DNA of 43,091 nt, taken from contig CAJOOC010000102.1 in assembly GCA_905236165.1 (NCBI GenBank), positions 1-43,091 on the forward strand. The letters run 5' to 3'. The stretch is from an uncultured Prevotella sp. (GTDB lineage: Bacteria; Bacteroidota; Bacteroidia; Bacteroidales; Bacteroidaceae). A program made the translations under genes and the position numbers. Below are positions 1 through 6,994 of this stretch, piece after piece; position 1 is the first letter of the stretch, and every line of letters begins with the position of its first letter. The notes under the pieces are model-generated. The model made no database searches. It was not told the DNA's origin and was given only the letters and a program-made list of their open reading frames with translations.

Positions 1-382
1 CGAGCCAATGACATAAGAGCCAAGCTCCCTGATACTGCAAGATGTTGGACGGGAATGTGCTACTTCGTCAAAAACGTGATGAAGTTCTTAAGGGAACTTT
101 GTCATGCCCTTACCGAAATATGGCAATTCATAATCTATATAGTCACTGGCGGGGGGAATGTCTGCATCTCTGTCTATGGGGCTCAATATTAATTCAGCGG
201 ACACTAATTAAGATTACCCTTTCCCGCAAAACCAAAACGGCGCAAGGCGCGAGGACGGGTCACATTTCGGCACCATCTCTGTCGAGTATTTCCATAACAC
301 CTCCTCGCTCATCGGCGTGGGTGCAATCTTTGGATACGGACAGCTGCAGGGACGCGGGCGTCTCTAAGATTGAACATTGAAC

Positions 383-415
383 ATTAAGCTTTAAGCATTA
401 AGCATTAAGCATTAA
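383..415. repeat. Short tandem ATTAAGC heptad tract
   Basis: Consecutive copies of a 7-nt unit (ATTAAGC, TTTAAGC, ATTAAGC, ATTAAGC, ATTAAC) are directly readable. The tract lies between two copies of the GC-rich GGGACGTGGGCG repeat. It resembles, but is not the same as, the 8-nt TTAATTCG tracts found before several genes in this window. No function is evident. Confidence 0.7.
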
Positions 416-426
416 CTTCGTCAACT

Positions 427-522
427 CAGGGACGTGGGCGTCTCGCCCGCGACAGAAAAAAAATGCACACCCATCAGCGTAATATGCCTAACGGCATCGC
501 GGGCGGGACGCCCACGTCCCTG
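427..522. repeat. Inverted pair of GC-rich dispersed repeat
   Basis: The 27-nt sequence beginning CAGGGACGTGGGCGTCTCGC at 427-453 recurs as its reverse complement at 497-522 with one mismatch, separated by about 43 nt. As RNA this would form a long GC-rich hairpin. A partial copy lies at 347-364. A complete inverted copy, identical to 427-453, lies at 28985-29011 between two unrelated genes. It is therefore a dispersed intergenic repeat family and not a local duplication. Confidence 0.85.
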
Positions 523-686
523 GTCTCGGCACGCGCCCTGAATGAAGAAATACCAGAAAAGCATGACAATGTTTCAATATTCGTCAGTTCGTTTGACTAT
601 CGCCGAAGGTCTTGCGCTCCAGTAGGTGCTCAGGCGCAAGCGGAGTCCTCCGTCTTGGGTATGAAGAAAAATGCCAGCACTTTTTC

Positions 687-717
687 TTGCATATCTCAAA
701 ACTTAATCGTACTTTTG
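687..717 (+). promoter_or_regulatory. Promoter of rhodanese gene, left copy of 40-bp inverted repeat
   Basis: A Bacteroidota-type promoter is visible: TTGC at 687-690, 19 nt, then TACTTTTG at 710-717, fitting TAnnTTTG. It lies 34 nt before the ATG of the rhodanese gene. The surrounding 40 bp (680-719) is repeated in inverted orientation at 1326-1365 with one mismatch, so the same promoter sequence points inward from both sides. Confidence 0.75.
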
Positions 718-751
718 CAGCAGAATTCTAAAAACTGAACGATTATAGCAG

Positions 752-1138
752 ATGAAAAGAGTGAAGATTGTTGCGTTGCTTCTGGCCCTCACAGGCATTA
801 CCACCGCCTGCGGGCAAAAGGGCTATGAAGATGCTGAGGTGGAGGAGTTTGCAAGACTTATGGAGGACTCTACGGTTATGGTGCTTGATGTAAGGACGCT
901 GGAAGAATACGGCGCGGGACACCTTAAGCGCGCCATAAATATAGACGTGAAGCAGGAGGGATTTGCTTCTACGGCAGAATTCATGCTGCCGAAGGAATGT
1001 ACCATTGCAGTCTATTGCCGCAGCGGACGACGCTCGGCCCACGCGGCAGAACTCCTTGCAGAGAAGGGGTATAAGGCCGTCAACCTGAAAGGAGGAATCC
1101 TATCATGGGAGAAGGCCGGCAAGGCGGTTGAACGGTGA
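752..1138 (+). CDS. Rhodanese-like lipoprotein
   Basis: A 128-aa single-domain rhodanese/sulfurtransferase-like protein. The N-terminus is a signal peptide ending in a probable lipobox (GITTAC, Cys20), so the protein is predicted to be lipid-anchored in the envelope. The middle holds VLDVRTLEEYGAGHL, the usual rhodanese strand and helix. The active-site loop is CRSGRRS with catalytic Cys at about residue 89, and the C-terminus has the GGILSW motif. The likely role is sulfane-sulfur transfer or thiol redox work outside the cytoplasm; the substrate is unknown. It has its own promoter. A palindromic element begins 10 nt after its stop and may act as its terminator. Confidence 0.85.
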   Translation: MKRVKIVALLLALTGITTACGQKGYEDAEVEEFARLMEDSTVMVLDVRTLEEYGAGHLKRAINIDVKQEGFASTAEFMLPKECTIAVYCRSGRRSAHAAELLAEKGYKAVNLKGGILSWEKAGKAVER

Positions 1139-1147
1139 TGATGGTGA

Positions 1148-1172
1148 TGTCTGCGATGGTATCGCAGACTCT
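1148..1172. repeat. Palindromic element, intergenic copy
   Basis: GTCTGCGAT-GGT-ATCGCAGAC is a perfect 9-bp inverted repeat with a 3-nt loop (1149-1169), with shared flanks T and TCT. A second copy differing only in the loop occurs at 2284-2308 inside the O-methyltransferase gene. Here it lies between the rhodanese stop and the end of tRNA-Gln, which are convergent. Confidence 0.85.
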
Positions 1173-1205
1173 TCAATAAAAGATAAGGGGCTGGTGATGA
1201 AGATG

Positions 1206-1276
1206 TTGTCGTACGCGGATTCGAACCACGACAAACAGAACCAAAACCTGTTGTGCTACCATTACACCATACGACA
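1206..1276 (-). tRNA. tRNA-Gln (UUG)
   Basis: On the minus strand the sequence folds as a tRNA. The acceptor TGTCGTA (1276-1270) pairs with TACGACA (1213-1207), and the D-stem is GTGT/GCAC. The anticodon stem is ACAGG/TCTGT with loop TTTTGGT, giving anticodon TTG, and the T-loop is TTCGAATC. The first pair is U-A, usual for glutamine tRNA. CCA is not encoded, so it must be added by the CCA-adding enzyme, a candidate gene for which is at 8360-9811. A matching promoter lies upstream at 1328-1358 on the same strand. Confidence 0.93.
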
Positions 1277-1327
1277 AGCAACCGTTTATGACTCTCGCTG
1301 CATAAAGTAAAAATGCGAAAGCGGGTG

Positions 1328-1358
1328 CAAAGGTACGATTAAGTTTTGAGATATGCAA
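1328..1358 (-). promoter_or_regulatory. Promoter of tRNA-Gln, right copy of inverted repeat
   Basis: Read on the minus strand this is TTGC, 19 nt, then TACCTTTG (complement CAAAGGTA at 1328-1335), a strong match to the Bacteroidota promoter. It lies about 50 nt upstream of the tRNA 5' end. The 40 bp at 1326-1365 are the inverted copy of 680-719. Confidence 0.75.
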
Positions 1359-1381
1359 GAAAAAGACAAAGTTTTTTTAGG

Positions 1382-1801
1382 ATGAAGATATTAATTATGA
1401 ATGGCCCTAACCTGAACCTGCTTGGTGTCAGGGAACCGGGTATCTATGGTAACAGTTCGTTTGAGAGTTACCTCCCATCATTGCGGGAGCGCTATCCTGA
1501 CATGGAATTGGAATATTTCCAGAGCAATGTGGAAGGTGAGATGATCAATAAGCTGCAGGAGGTAGGTTTCACTTATGATGGTGTGGTGCTGAATGCCGGT
1601 GCCTATACCCACACGAGTATCGCTCTCCATGACTGCATTCGCTCGCTGCGCTGCCCCGTGGTGGAGGTACATATAAGTAATGTACACACACGCGAGGATT
1701 TCCGCCACCACTCATATCTCTCGCCAGCATGCAAAGGCGTGATATGCGGATTCGGCCTGGACTCTTACCGCCTCGCTATTGAAGCGCTCATTTGCAAGTG
1801 A
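1382..1801 (+). CDS. aroQ: 3-dehydroquinate dehydratase, type II
   Basis: A 139-aa type II dehydroquinase, the third step of the shikimate pathway (3-dehydroquinate to 3-dehydroshikimate), cytoplasmic and usually a dodecamer. Family motifs are clear: NGPNLNLLG at the start, REPGIYG with the catalytic Tyr, NAGAYTHTSIAL, VEVHISN and CGFGLDSY. The start at 1382 is preferred over the track start at 1346, because the family begins MKILIMNGPN and the upstream codons lie inside the inverted promoter repeat. The final Lys codon and TGA stop coincide with the beginning of a dispersed AAGTGAAGAGTGAA repeat. Confidence 0.95.
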   Translation: MKILIMNGPNLNLLGVREPGIYGNSSFESYLPSLRERYPDMELEYFQSNVEGEMINKLQEVGFTYDGVVLNAGAYTHTSIALHDCIRSLRCPVVEVHISNVHTREDFRHHSYLSPACKGVICGFGLDSYRLAIEALICK

Positions 1802-1875
1802 AGAGTGAAGAGTGAGGTGTGAAGTATCAGCTATGCCGCCCCCTCTCCTTGGGAGAGGGTTGGGGTGAGGTTTGT
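1796..1875 (+). repeat. Composite intergenic repeat (GTGAAGAG plus CTCTCC/GGAGAGG modules)
   Basis: The tract starts at the aroQ stop (AAGTGAAGAGTGAAGAGTG), passes through TATCAGCTATGCCG, and ends in the inverted-repeat module CCCTCTCCTTGGGAGAGGG followed by TTGGGGTGAGG. The same module order is seen after tyrS (38372 onward), and in part after yidD (36981) and after the permease gene (28904-28985). The second half overlaps the 3' end of the O-methyltransferase gene on the minus strand and encodes its last residues. Confidence 0.75.
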
Positions 1876-2631
1876 CCTGATTATCGTCAGTCCGTCGCGC
1901 AGAGGCAGAAGAACTTTCGACACACGAGCATCGTTGGCTATGTAGTCGTTGAAGTTGCGTATGCCCTTTGTCTGCGGGTCGGACGAATAGCCGGGGTCGG
2001 TGACGTGTCCATCCCACAACGTATTGTCGGCCATGATGAATGCCCCCGGGCTCATCAGCGGCAGCAACGTCTCATAGGTCTCGATGTATGTGCGTTTGTC
2101 ACCATCGAGGAAAGCCATATCGAAGGTGATATTCTCCGTTTGTGCTATGCGCGGTGCCTCTGTTATTGCATCGCCAATGATGAATGTCACCAGGTCGGCC
2201 CACGGGGACCCTTCTATCCAACGACGTGTGAAGGGTTCCTGCTCATCGTTTATCTCGAAAGTCCAAAGATGGGGGGGATTGGGTGTCTGCGATGATATCG
2301 CAGACTCTCCGACGGGCTCATTGATGAAAGAAGATTGAGAGCCTGCATTCAGTAGTGAGGCCAAGCCTTCGGCCATGCACAAAGCGGAATAGCCTGAGAA
2401 GGTGCCTACCTCTATGATGTTACGCGGGCGTATCATCTGAACGAGCATCTTTAGCAGGCGTCCCTGCAGATGTCCGCTTGCCATGCGTCCATGCAACATC
2501 TCTATGTTTGTGGCCCTCCACAGCCGATGCAGATAGTCGGGCTCGGCGTCGCTATGTGAGAGAACATAGTCGTCGAGCAATGCCTCGCCGCTGAGCGTAG
2601 TATGGTTGGGATTCTGAGTATGGCTCTTCAT
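1831..2631 (-). CDS. SAM-dependent O-methyltransferase, caffeoyl-CoA OMT family
   Basis: A methyltransferase of about 266 aa of the class I metal-dependent O-methyltransferase family. The SAM-binding region IIEVGTFSGYSALCMAEGL, the acidic strand FEINDEQ, the metal/SAM motif MAFLDGDK and IMADNTLWDG are all present; the substrate is unknown. MKSHTQ at 2631 is preferred over 2661, because it falls 10 nt after the mrdA stop. Two oddities stand out. About 25 extra residues sit between the first SAM motif and FEIND, in the stretch that contains ESAISSQTP, encoded by a palindromic repeat also found at 1149. The last residues, NLTPTLSQGEG, are encoded by a dispersed repeat, so the ancestral protein probably ended near LTIIR. 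In related genomes rodA usually follows mrdA here; it is absent. Confidence 0.85.
   Translation of the reverse strand: MKSHTQNPNHTTLSGEALLDDYVLSHSDAEPDYLHRLWRATNIEMLHGRMASGHLQGRLLKMLVQMIRPRNIIEVGTFSGYSALCMAEGLASLLNAGSQSSFINEPVGESAISSQTPNPPHLWTFEINDEQEPFTRRWIEGSPWADLVTFIIGDAITEAPRIAQTENITFDMAFLDGDKRTYIETYETLLPLMSPGAFIMADNTLWDGHVTDPGYSSDPQTKGIRNFNDYIANDARVSKVLLPLRDGLTIIRTNLTPTLSQGEGAA
2284..2308. repeat. Palindromic element inside a coding sequence
   Basis: GTCTGCGAT-GAT-ATCGCAGAC (2285-2305) is a perfect 9-bp palindrome, matching the intergenic copy at 1149-1169 except in one loop base. It is in frame within the O-methyltransferase gene and encodes ESAISSQT in a region where the family normally has a short loop. 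Confidence 0.85.
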
Positions 2632-2641
2632 GAAATATTCC

Positions 2642-4486
2642 TTATCTGTTTCTTGACCCATAGGCTATGCGCCGATGTTGGAAGTCGGAGGCACGTTTCT
2701 CTGAGCTTGCCGACAGTTTCCCCGTCAGATACTTCTCCATTATGAGTCCTCCGATAGGCACACCGTAGTCGGCTCCGAAACCGCCGTTCTCCACATAGAC
2801 AGCAACGGCTATCTTGGGGTCGTTCATCGGTGCAAAGCCCATGAATACGGAGTGGTCCTGTCCACGGTTCTGGGCCGTTCCGGTCTTGCCGCACACCTCA
2901 AACGGCATACTGCCGAGAGCCTTACATGTGCCACCAAGGACGGAGCTTCGCATACCTGCCACAACGAGGTCATAGGCCTTTGCCGAAGCCTTGGTGTAGC
3001 GTTTGTTTGTATAAAGGGTGTCAAGAGGCTCGCCTTGAACGCTCTTCACCACATGCGGCGTATAGAAATACCCACGGTTGGCGATGGTAGCTCCGAGGTT
3101 GGCTATCTGCAATGGTGTGAGGTTCACCTCACCCTGACCAATGGAGATGGAGATGATGGTGAGGCCGTTCCACGACCCTTTGTAGGCATTGTCGTAATAG
3201 GTGCCATTGGGTATGAGGCCTCGTTTCTCGCCTGGCAGGTCGATGCCCAGCCTATAGCCGAATCCCATGCTCACCATATAGTCGCGCCATGTGTTCATGG
3301 CATTAAGCGGCTTACCGTATTTCTTGCGGTTACCTATCATATAGTACAGTCCCCAGCAGAAGTATCCGTTGCACGATGTGGAGAGAGCCCCTACGAGTGC
3401 TATCGGCGAGGAGTGACCGTGACAACCCACATGCAATCCTTTGTAAGAGAAGCCATGATGGCACGGGAAGGCTGTGGTAGGGCTGAGAATTCCCTCGGTG
3501 ATGAATGTGAGTGCCTGTGATGTCTTGAAGGTAGAGCCCGGGGGATACTGTCCCATGATGCTTCGGTTCAGCAGCGGTTTCCACACATCCATCTCCAGCG
3601 CATGATGACTCTTGCCGCGCTTGCGGCCTGTCATGAGACGCGGGTCGTATGACGGCGATGACACCATGCAAAGCACCTCCCCCGTCTTAGGGTCTAAAGC
3701 CACGATACTGCCTATCTTACCTTCCATGAGACGCTCTCCAAGAGCCTGCAGCTCGATGTCGATGCCGAGGGTGAGGTTCTTGCCTGCCACGGGCTTACGG
3801 TCGAACTTACCGTTCTGATAGCGCCCCTGCACCCTGCCTCTGGCATCACGCAGCAACACCTGCATGCCTTTCTCGCCACGCAGCTGCTTCTCATAGGAGC
3901 GCTCCACGCCAAGCTTTCCTATATAGTCACCCCGCTGATAATACTCGTCGGCATCGATGTCACGCTGAGACACCTCAGCGATGTCGCCAAGCACATGGGC
4001 TGCATAGGGATACTGATACTGGCGAAGGGTGCGTCGCTGTATGGAGAATCCAGCGAAACGATAAAGCTTCTCACGGAAGATGGCAAAATCTTTCTCATCA
4101 AGCTGCGTAAGAAACACCTGTTGTACGAATCGCGAATAGCCCGGATTCTTGGATCTATCCTTGATATCGGCCATGCGTTTGATGAAGTATTCCTTGGTAA
4201 TGCCAAGGGTATTGCAGAAGGCCAGCGTGTCAAGATGTTCGCCCACCTCGTTCATCACTACCATAACATCATAGGAGGGCTGGTTATACACCAGCAGTTT
4301 CCCGTTACGATCGTAGATTACGCCACGGGCAGGATAATCTATTTTCTTCAGAAAGGCATTCGAGTCGGCACTCTTACGGTAGTCTTCGCTCATCACCTGA
4401 AGAGCGAAAAGGCGGAGGATGTAGACGATAACGATAATCAGTGCTGCTCCCGCTATGACGTATTTACGGTAAGAGAAGTCGGGCAC
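2642..4486 (-). CDS. mrdA: Penicillin-binding protein 2, elongation transpeptidase
   Basis: A 614-aa class B penicillin-binding protein that crosslinks peptidoglycan in the elongasome. One N-terminal membrane segment (about residues 10-30) is followed by the PBP dimerisation region with YPARGVIYDRNG. The transpeptidase domain has the active-site serine in GSTFK, the second motif as SCN (LSTSCNGYF) and the third as KTG (CGKTGTAQN). It starts 2 nt before the mreD stop, read on the minus strand, consistent with one mreBCD-mrdA transcript. The partner SEDS glycosyltransferase RodA is not encoded next to it, which is unusual for Bacteroidales, where rodA commonly follows. Confidence 0.96.
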   Translation of the reverse strand: MPDFSYRKYVIAGAALIIVIVYILRLFALQVMSEDYRKSADSNAFLKKIDYPARGVIYDRNGKLLVYNQPSYDVMVVMNEVGEHLDTLAFCNTLGITKEYFIKRMADIKDRSKNPGYSRFVQQVFLTQLDEKDFAIFREKLYRFAGFSIQRRTLRQYQYPYAAHVLGDIAEVSQRDIDADEYYQRGDYIGKLGVERSYEKQLRGEKGMQVLLRDARGRVQGRYQNGKFDRKPVAGKNLTLGIDIELQALGERLMEGKIGSIVALDPKTGEVLCMVSSPSYDPRLMTGRKRGKSHHALEMDVWKPLLNRSIMGQYPPGSTFKTSQALTFITEGILSPTTAFPCHHGFSYKGLHVGCHGHSSPIALVGALSTSCNGYFCWGLYYMIGNRKKYGKPLNAMNTWRDYMVSMGFGYRLGIDLPGEKRGLIPNGTYYDNAYKGSWNGLTIISISIGQGEVNLTPLQIANLGATIANRGYFYTPHVVKSVQGEPLDTLYTNKRYTKASAKAYDLVVAGMRSSVLGGTCKALGSMPFEVCGKTGTAQNRGQDHSVFMGFAPMNDPKIAVAVYVENGGFGADYGVPIGGLIMEKYLTGKLSASSEKRASDFQHRRIAYGSRNR

Positions 4487-4488
4487 GG

Positions 4489-4971
4489 CTATATGGCGTC
4501 GATGAAAAGGATAAAGAGGAGTGTGACAAGGAGACTTCCCCCTATCGTCATAGCCAGATACTGCCAGTCAGCAAGACTGAAGGCATCAAGCATGAAGAAG
4601 ATGGTGCAGTATGTCAGGATGAGGCAAAAAGCATAGAAGGAAAACTTCCAGAACCCCATCGTCTTTATGGAAGGCTTGAAGTCTGGTCCGTCCTCGCGTC
4701 CCAGGAACAGTTCGAGGAAATATGACTGCATGAAGCCTACTGCCGTCAGAGCCGTCATGGCTAACCCATGAGTGTTAGAGAACATGTCTACCAGGGCTCC
4801 AAGTAAGAAACACAGTAACAACTTCTGCCACTTATGGAAATGACGAGGCAGCTGCAAGACGAAATAGACGTATATCATTGGTGTGGCCACACCCATGATA
4901 CGGACATTGTTGAAGAACAATGCCTGTAGGAGTGCGAGCACTATGATGTTTATGATATACCTTGCTTTCAT
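4489..4971 (-). CDS. mreD: Rod shape-determining protein MreD
   Basis: A 160-aa hydrophobic protein with about five predicted membrane helices, matching MreD in size and position between mreC and mrdA. It is an inner-membrane scaffold of the elongasome. The sequence is weakly conserved in this family, so the call rests on hydropathy plus operon order. Basic and acidic loops (LPRHFHKWQK, GREDGPDFKPS) separate the helices. It starts 7 nt after the mreC stop and is followed immediately by mrdA. Confidence 0.9.
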   Translation of the reverse strand: MKARYIINIIVLALLQALFFNNVRIMGVATPMIYVYFVLQLPRHFHKWQKLLLCFLLGALVDMFSNTHGLAMTALTAVGFMQSYFLELFLGREDGPDFKPSIKTMGFWKFSFYAFCLILTYCTIFFMLDAFSLADWQYLAMTIGGSLLVTLLFILFIDAI

Positions 4972-4978
4972 CCTTTGC

Positions 4979-5839
4979 CTATTGTCTTGTTACTACCTGT
5001 AGCGTATCCTGAGCGCGGCGCATCAGCTCAATATACTCCTCCACCTTGCCGTTGTCTATGACACACACATCGCGCAGCGTAGCAAAGTCGGTATACAGAT
5101 GTACCTGTAACCTGTATGACATACCGTCAGGTGAATTATACACATGCAGTATCTTTCCCACAGGAATGCCTGGAGGGAACACCGTGGAATAGCCTGAGGT
5201 AACGACACGCTCGTAAAGTTTGAACTTAGCATGACGCGGGATATCGTCGACGTATGCCTTGTTGCTCTCCCCGCCTGTCCAGTGGAGATATCCGAAGTAT
5301 CCGCGACGCTCTATCATACAGCTGATGCTCGAGCGGGAGTTGAGAACGGGAATGACAATGGAGTAATGGGGACCGGTCATGTATACTATTCCCACGACAC
5401 CGTTGCCCGACACTACGCCCATATCCTTGCGAACGCCGTCAGCCTCACCCTTATTGATGGTGATGAGATTGTCCTTGCCCGACACGCTGTTGTCTACCAC
5501 CTTTGCAGGTATTACCTTATAGTCGGCAAGAAGGCCTATCTTGCTCAGCTGCACGGAATCCTCGCCAAGGCGCTGCAGTTCTTTCTGAAGGCTCTCCACC
5601 TTGTGATGCAGCCATACGTTCTGATGCGTCAGCTCTTCATTGGCACGGGCGAGGTTAAAGAACGTCGTCACCTTCGACCTTCCCTCATACACCCATCCCA
5701 CCACGGTATTAGTGGTGGAGAGCCACGTTGCGCCTTGATAACGCCCGGAGGAGAACAATAAGGTAAGCCCTATCACCTCAAGGAGGATGAATAGGGCCCA
5801 ATGACAGTGGTCGCGTATGAAGTCTATAAGATTTCGCAT
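4979..5839 (-). CDS. mreC: Rod shape-determining protein MreC
   Basis: A 286-aa bitopic periplasmic scaffold. It has one N-terminal transmembrane helix (about residues 14-31), a coiled coil (about 65-95, ANEELTHQNVWLHHKVESLQ), and then the beta-domain with GVVGIVYMTG and VVTSGYSTVFPPGIPVGKIL, which are hallmark MreC motifs. It links MreB filaments to PBP2 and regulates transpeptidase activity. It lies between mreB (64 nt upstream) and mreD in the elongasome operon. Confidence 0.95.
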   Translation of the reverse strand: MRNLIDFIRDHCHWALFILLEVIGLTLLFSSGRYQGATWLSTTNTVVGWVYEGRSKVTTFFNLARANEELTHQNVWLHHKVESLQKELQRLGEDSVQLSKIGLLADYKVIPAKVVDNSVSGKDNLITINKGEADGVRKDMGVVSGNGVVGIVYMTGPHYSIVIPVLNSRSSISCMIERRGYFGYLHWTGGESNKAYVDDIPRHAKFKLYERVVTSGYSTVFPPGIPVGKILHVYNSPDGMSYRLQVHLYTDFATLRDVCVIDNGKVEEYIELMRRAQDTLQVVTRQ

Positions 5840-5903
5840 CTATGCGCTGTTACCTTTATATGTTGTCCCCTACCCTGCCAGGGGGAAGGATGTTCTTGTC
5901 GTT

Positions 5904-6926
5904 CTATCTCATCAGGAAAGAGAAGTTATTGATGTTCTTCAGTGCTATGCCAGCACCAAGAGCAACGCTGCGAAGCGGATCCTCTGCAATGTGGAAAGGA
6001 ATGCCTATCTTCGACTCAAGGCGCTTGTCCAGTCCGCGCAGCAAAGCACCGCCGCCACTGAGCCAGATACCATTCTTCACAATGTCGGCATAGAGCTCAG
6101 GAGGTGTCACCTCAAGTGCTGAGAGCACTGCAGCATCAATCTTCGCCACGGTCTTGTCTATACAGTGGGCTATTTCCTGATAGCATACGTTGACCTCCAT
6201 AGGCAGTGCCGTGATGCGGTTAGGGCCATACACGGTATAGTCTTCTGGGGCATCGTTGCCCAAGTCAGCCAGTGCAGAGCCCACATTTATCTTGATACGC
6301 TCTGCCATACGCTCTGAAACGCGCATGTTGTGATGGCGTGACATGTACTCCTGAATGTCAGAGGTGAGCTCATCACCAGCAACACGTATGGAGGTGTTGC
6401 TCACGATGCCTCCAAGAGATATTACGGCAATCTCAGTGGAGCCGCCACCGATGTCTACTATCATATTGCCTTCAGGAGCCTCCACATCAATGCCGATGCC
6501 TACGGCTGCTGCCATGGGCTCGAAGATAAGATATACGTCACGTCCGTCGGCATGCTCGGCAGAGTCGCGGACTGCACGAAGCTCTACCTCTGTGCTGCCC
6601 GAGGGTACACCGATGACCATACGGAGAGACGGGGAAAAGAGATGACGCCCTGCAGGAACCATCTTGATAAGGCCGCGCATCATCATCTCACAAGCTGAGA
6701 AATCGGCAATGACACCATCTTTCAAAGGACGGATGGTCTTGATGCGGTCATTGGTCTTCTCATACATACTCTTGGCCACGTCGCCAACAGCTATCATCTG
6801 ATTGGTCTCGCGGTCTATTGCAACGACAGATGGCTGGTCTACCACAATCTTATCATCCTGCATGATGATAGTGTTGGCAGTGCCAAGGTCCATCGCTATT
6901 TCTCTGGTGAATGAAAAAAAACCCAT
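5904..6926 (-). CDS. mreB: Actin-like cell-shape protein MreB
   Basis: A 340-aa bacterial actin homologue that forms membrane-associated filaments guiding lateral wall synthesis. The phosphate-1 loop MDLGTANTII, the adenosine/phosphate-2 segment MIVDIGGGSTEIAV and the C-terminal GIWLSGGGALLRGLD are all present, and the length is typical. The N-terminal MGFFSF is a plausible amphipathic membrane contact. It is the first mre gene, about 68 nt after the IMP cyclohydrolase. I see no clear TAnnTTTG promoter in between, so cotranscription from the upstream promoter is likely. A single CGTTAATTTG, part of the 8-nt leader repeat family, lies upstream of its start. Confidence 0.97.
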   Translation of the reverse strand: MGFFSFTREIAMDLGTANTIIMQDDKIVVDQPSVVAIDRETNQMIAVGDVAKSMYEKTNDRIKTIRPLKDGVIADFSACEMMMRGLIKMVPAGRHLFSPSLRMVIGVPSGSTEVELRAVRDSAEHADGRDVYLIFEPMAAAVGIGIDVEAPEGNMIVDIGGGSTEIAVISLGGIVSNTSIRVAGDELTSDIQEYMSRHHNMRVSERMAERIKINVGSALADLGNDAPEDYTVYGPNRITALPMEVNVCYQEIAHCIDKTVAKIDAAVLSALEVTPPELYADIVKNGIWLSGGGALLRGLDKRLESKIGIPFHIAEDPLRSVALGAGIALKNINNFSFLMR

Positions 6927-6994
6927 TATTGGTGTAGGATATTATGTTATGGAGTATTTACAAATTAACGAAGCTATGAATTCCGATACTTGGA

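Larger units (their letters stand above)
1..751. other. Gene-poor, repeat-rich left edge
   Basis: No convincing complete gene lies here. Plus frame 1 is open from the window edge to a TAA at 190-192 (63 codons, partial). Plus frame 2 from 212 to 362 reads like the end of a beta-barrel protein (VEYFHNTSSLIGVGAIFGYG) and closes inside a dispersed GC-rich repeat. The minus strand between about 210 and 95 also reads plausibly (SDYIDYELPYFGKG). These could be decayed gene ends, but the frames conflict and none can be assigned. The track ORFs at 42-380 and 463-738 run through repeats and look spurious. From about 680 the region carries the promoter of the next gene. Confidence 0.4.

Noticed and set aside
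463-738. 91-aa ORF before the rhodanese gene
   Set aside because: Runs through the GC-rich inverted repeat and the promoter of the next gene; no protein family features.
2642-4486. FtsI (septal PBP3) identity for the class B PBP
   Set aside because: Operon position with mreBCD and overall length point to the elongation enzyme PBP2.
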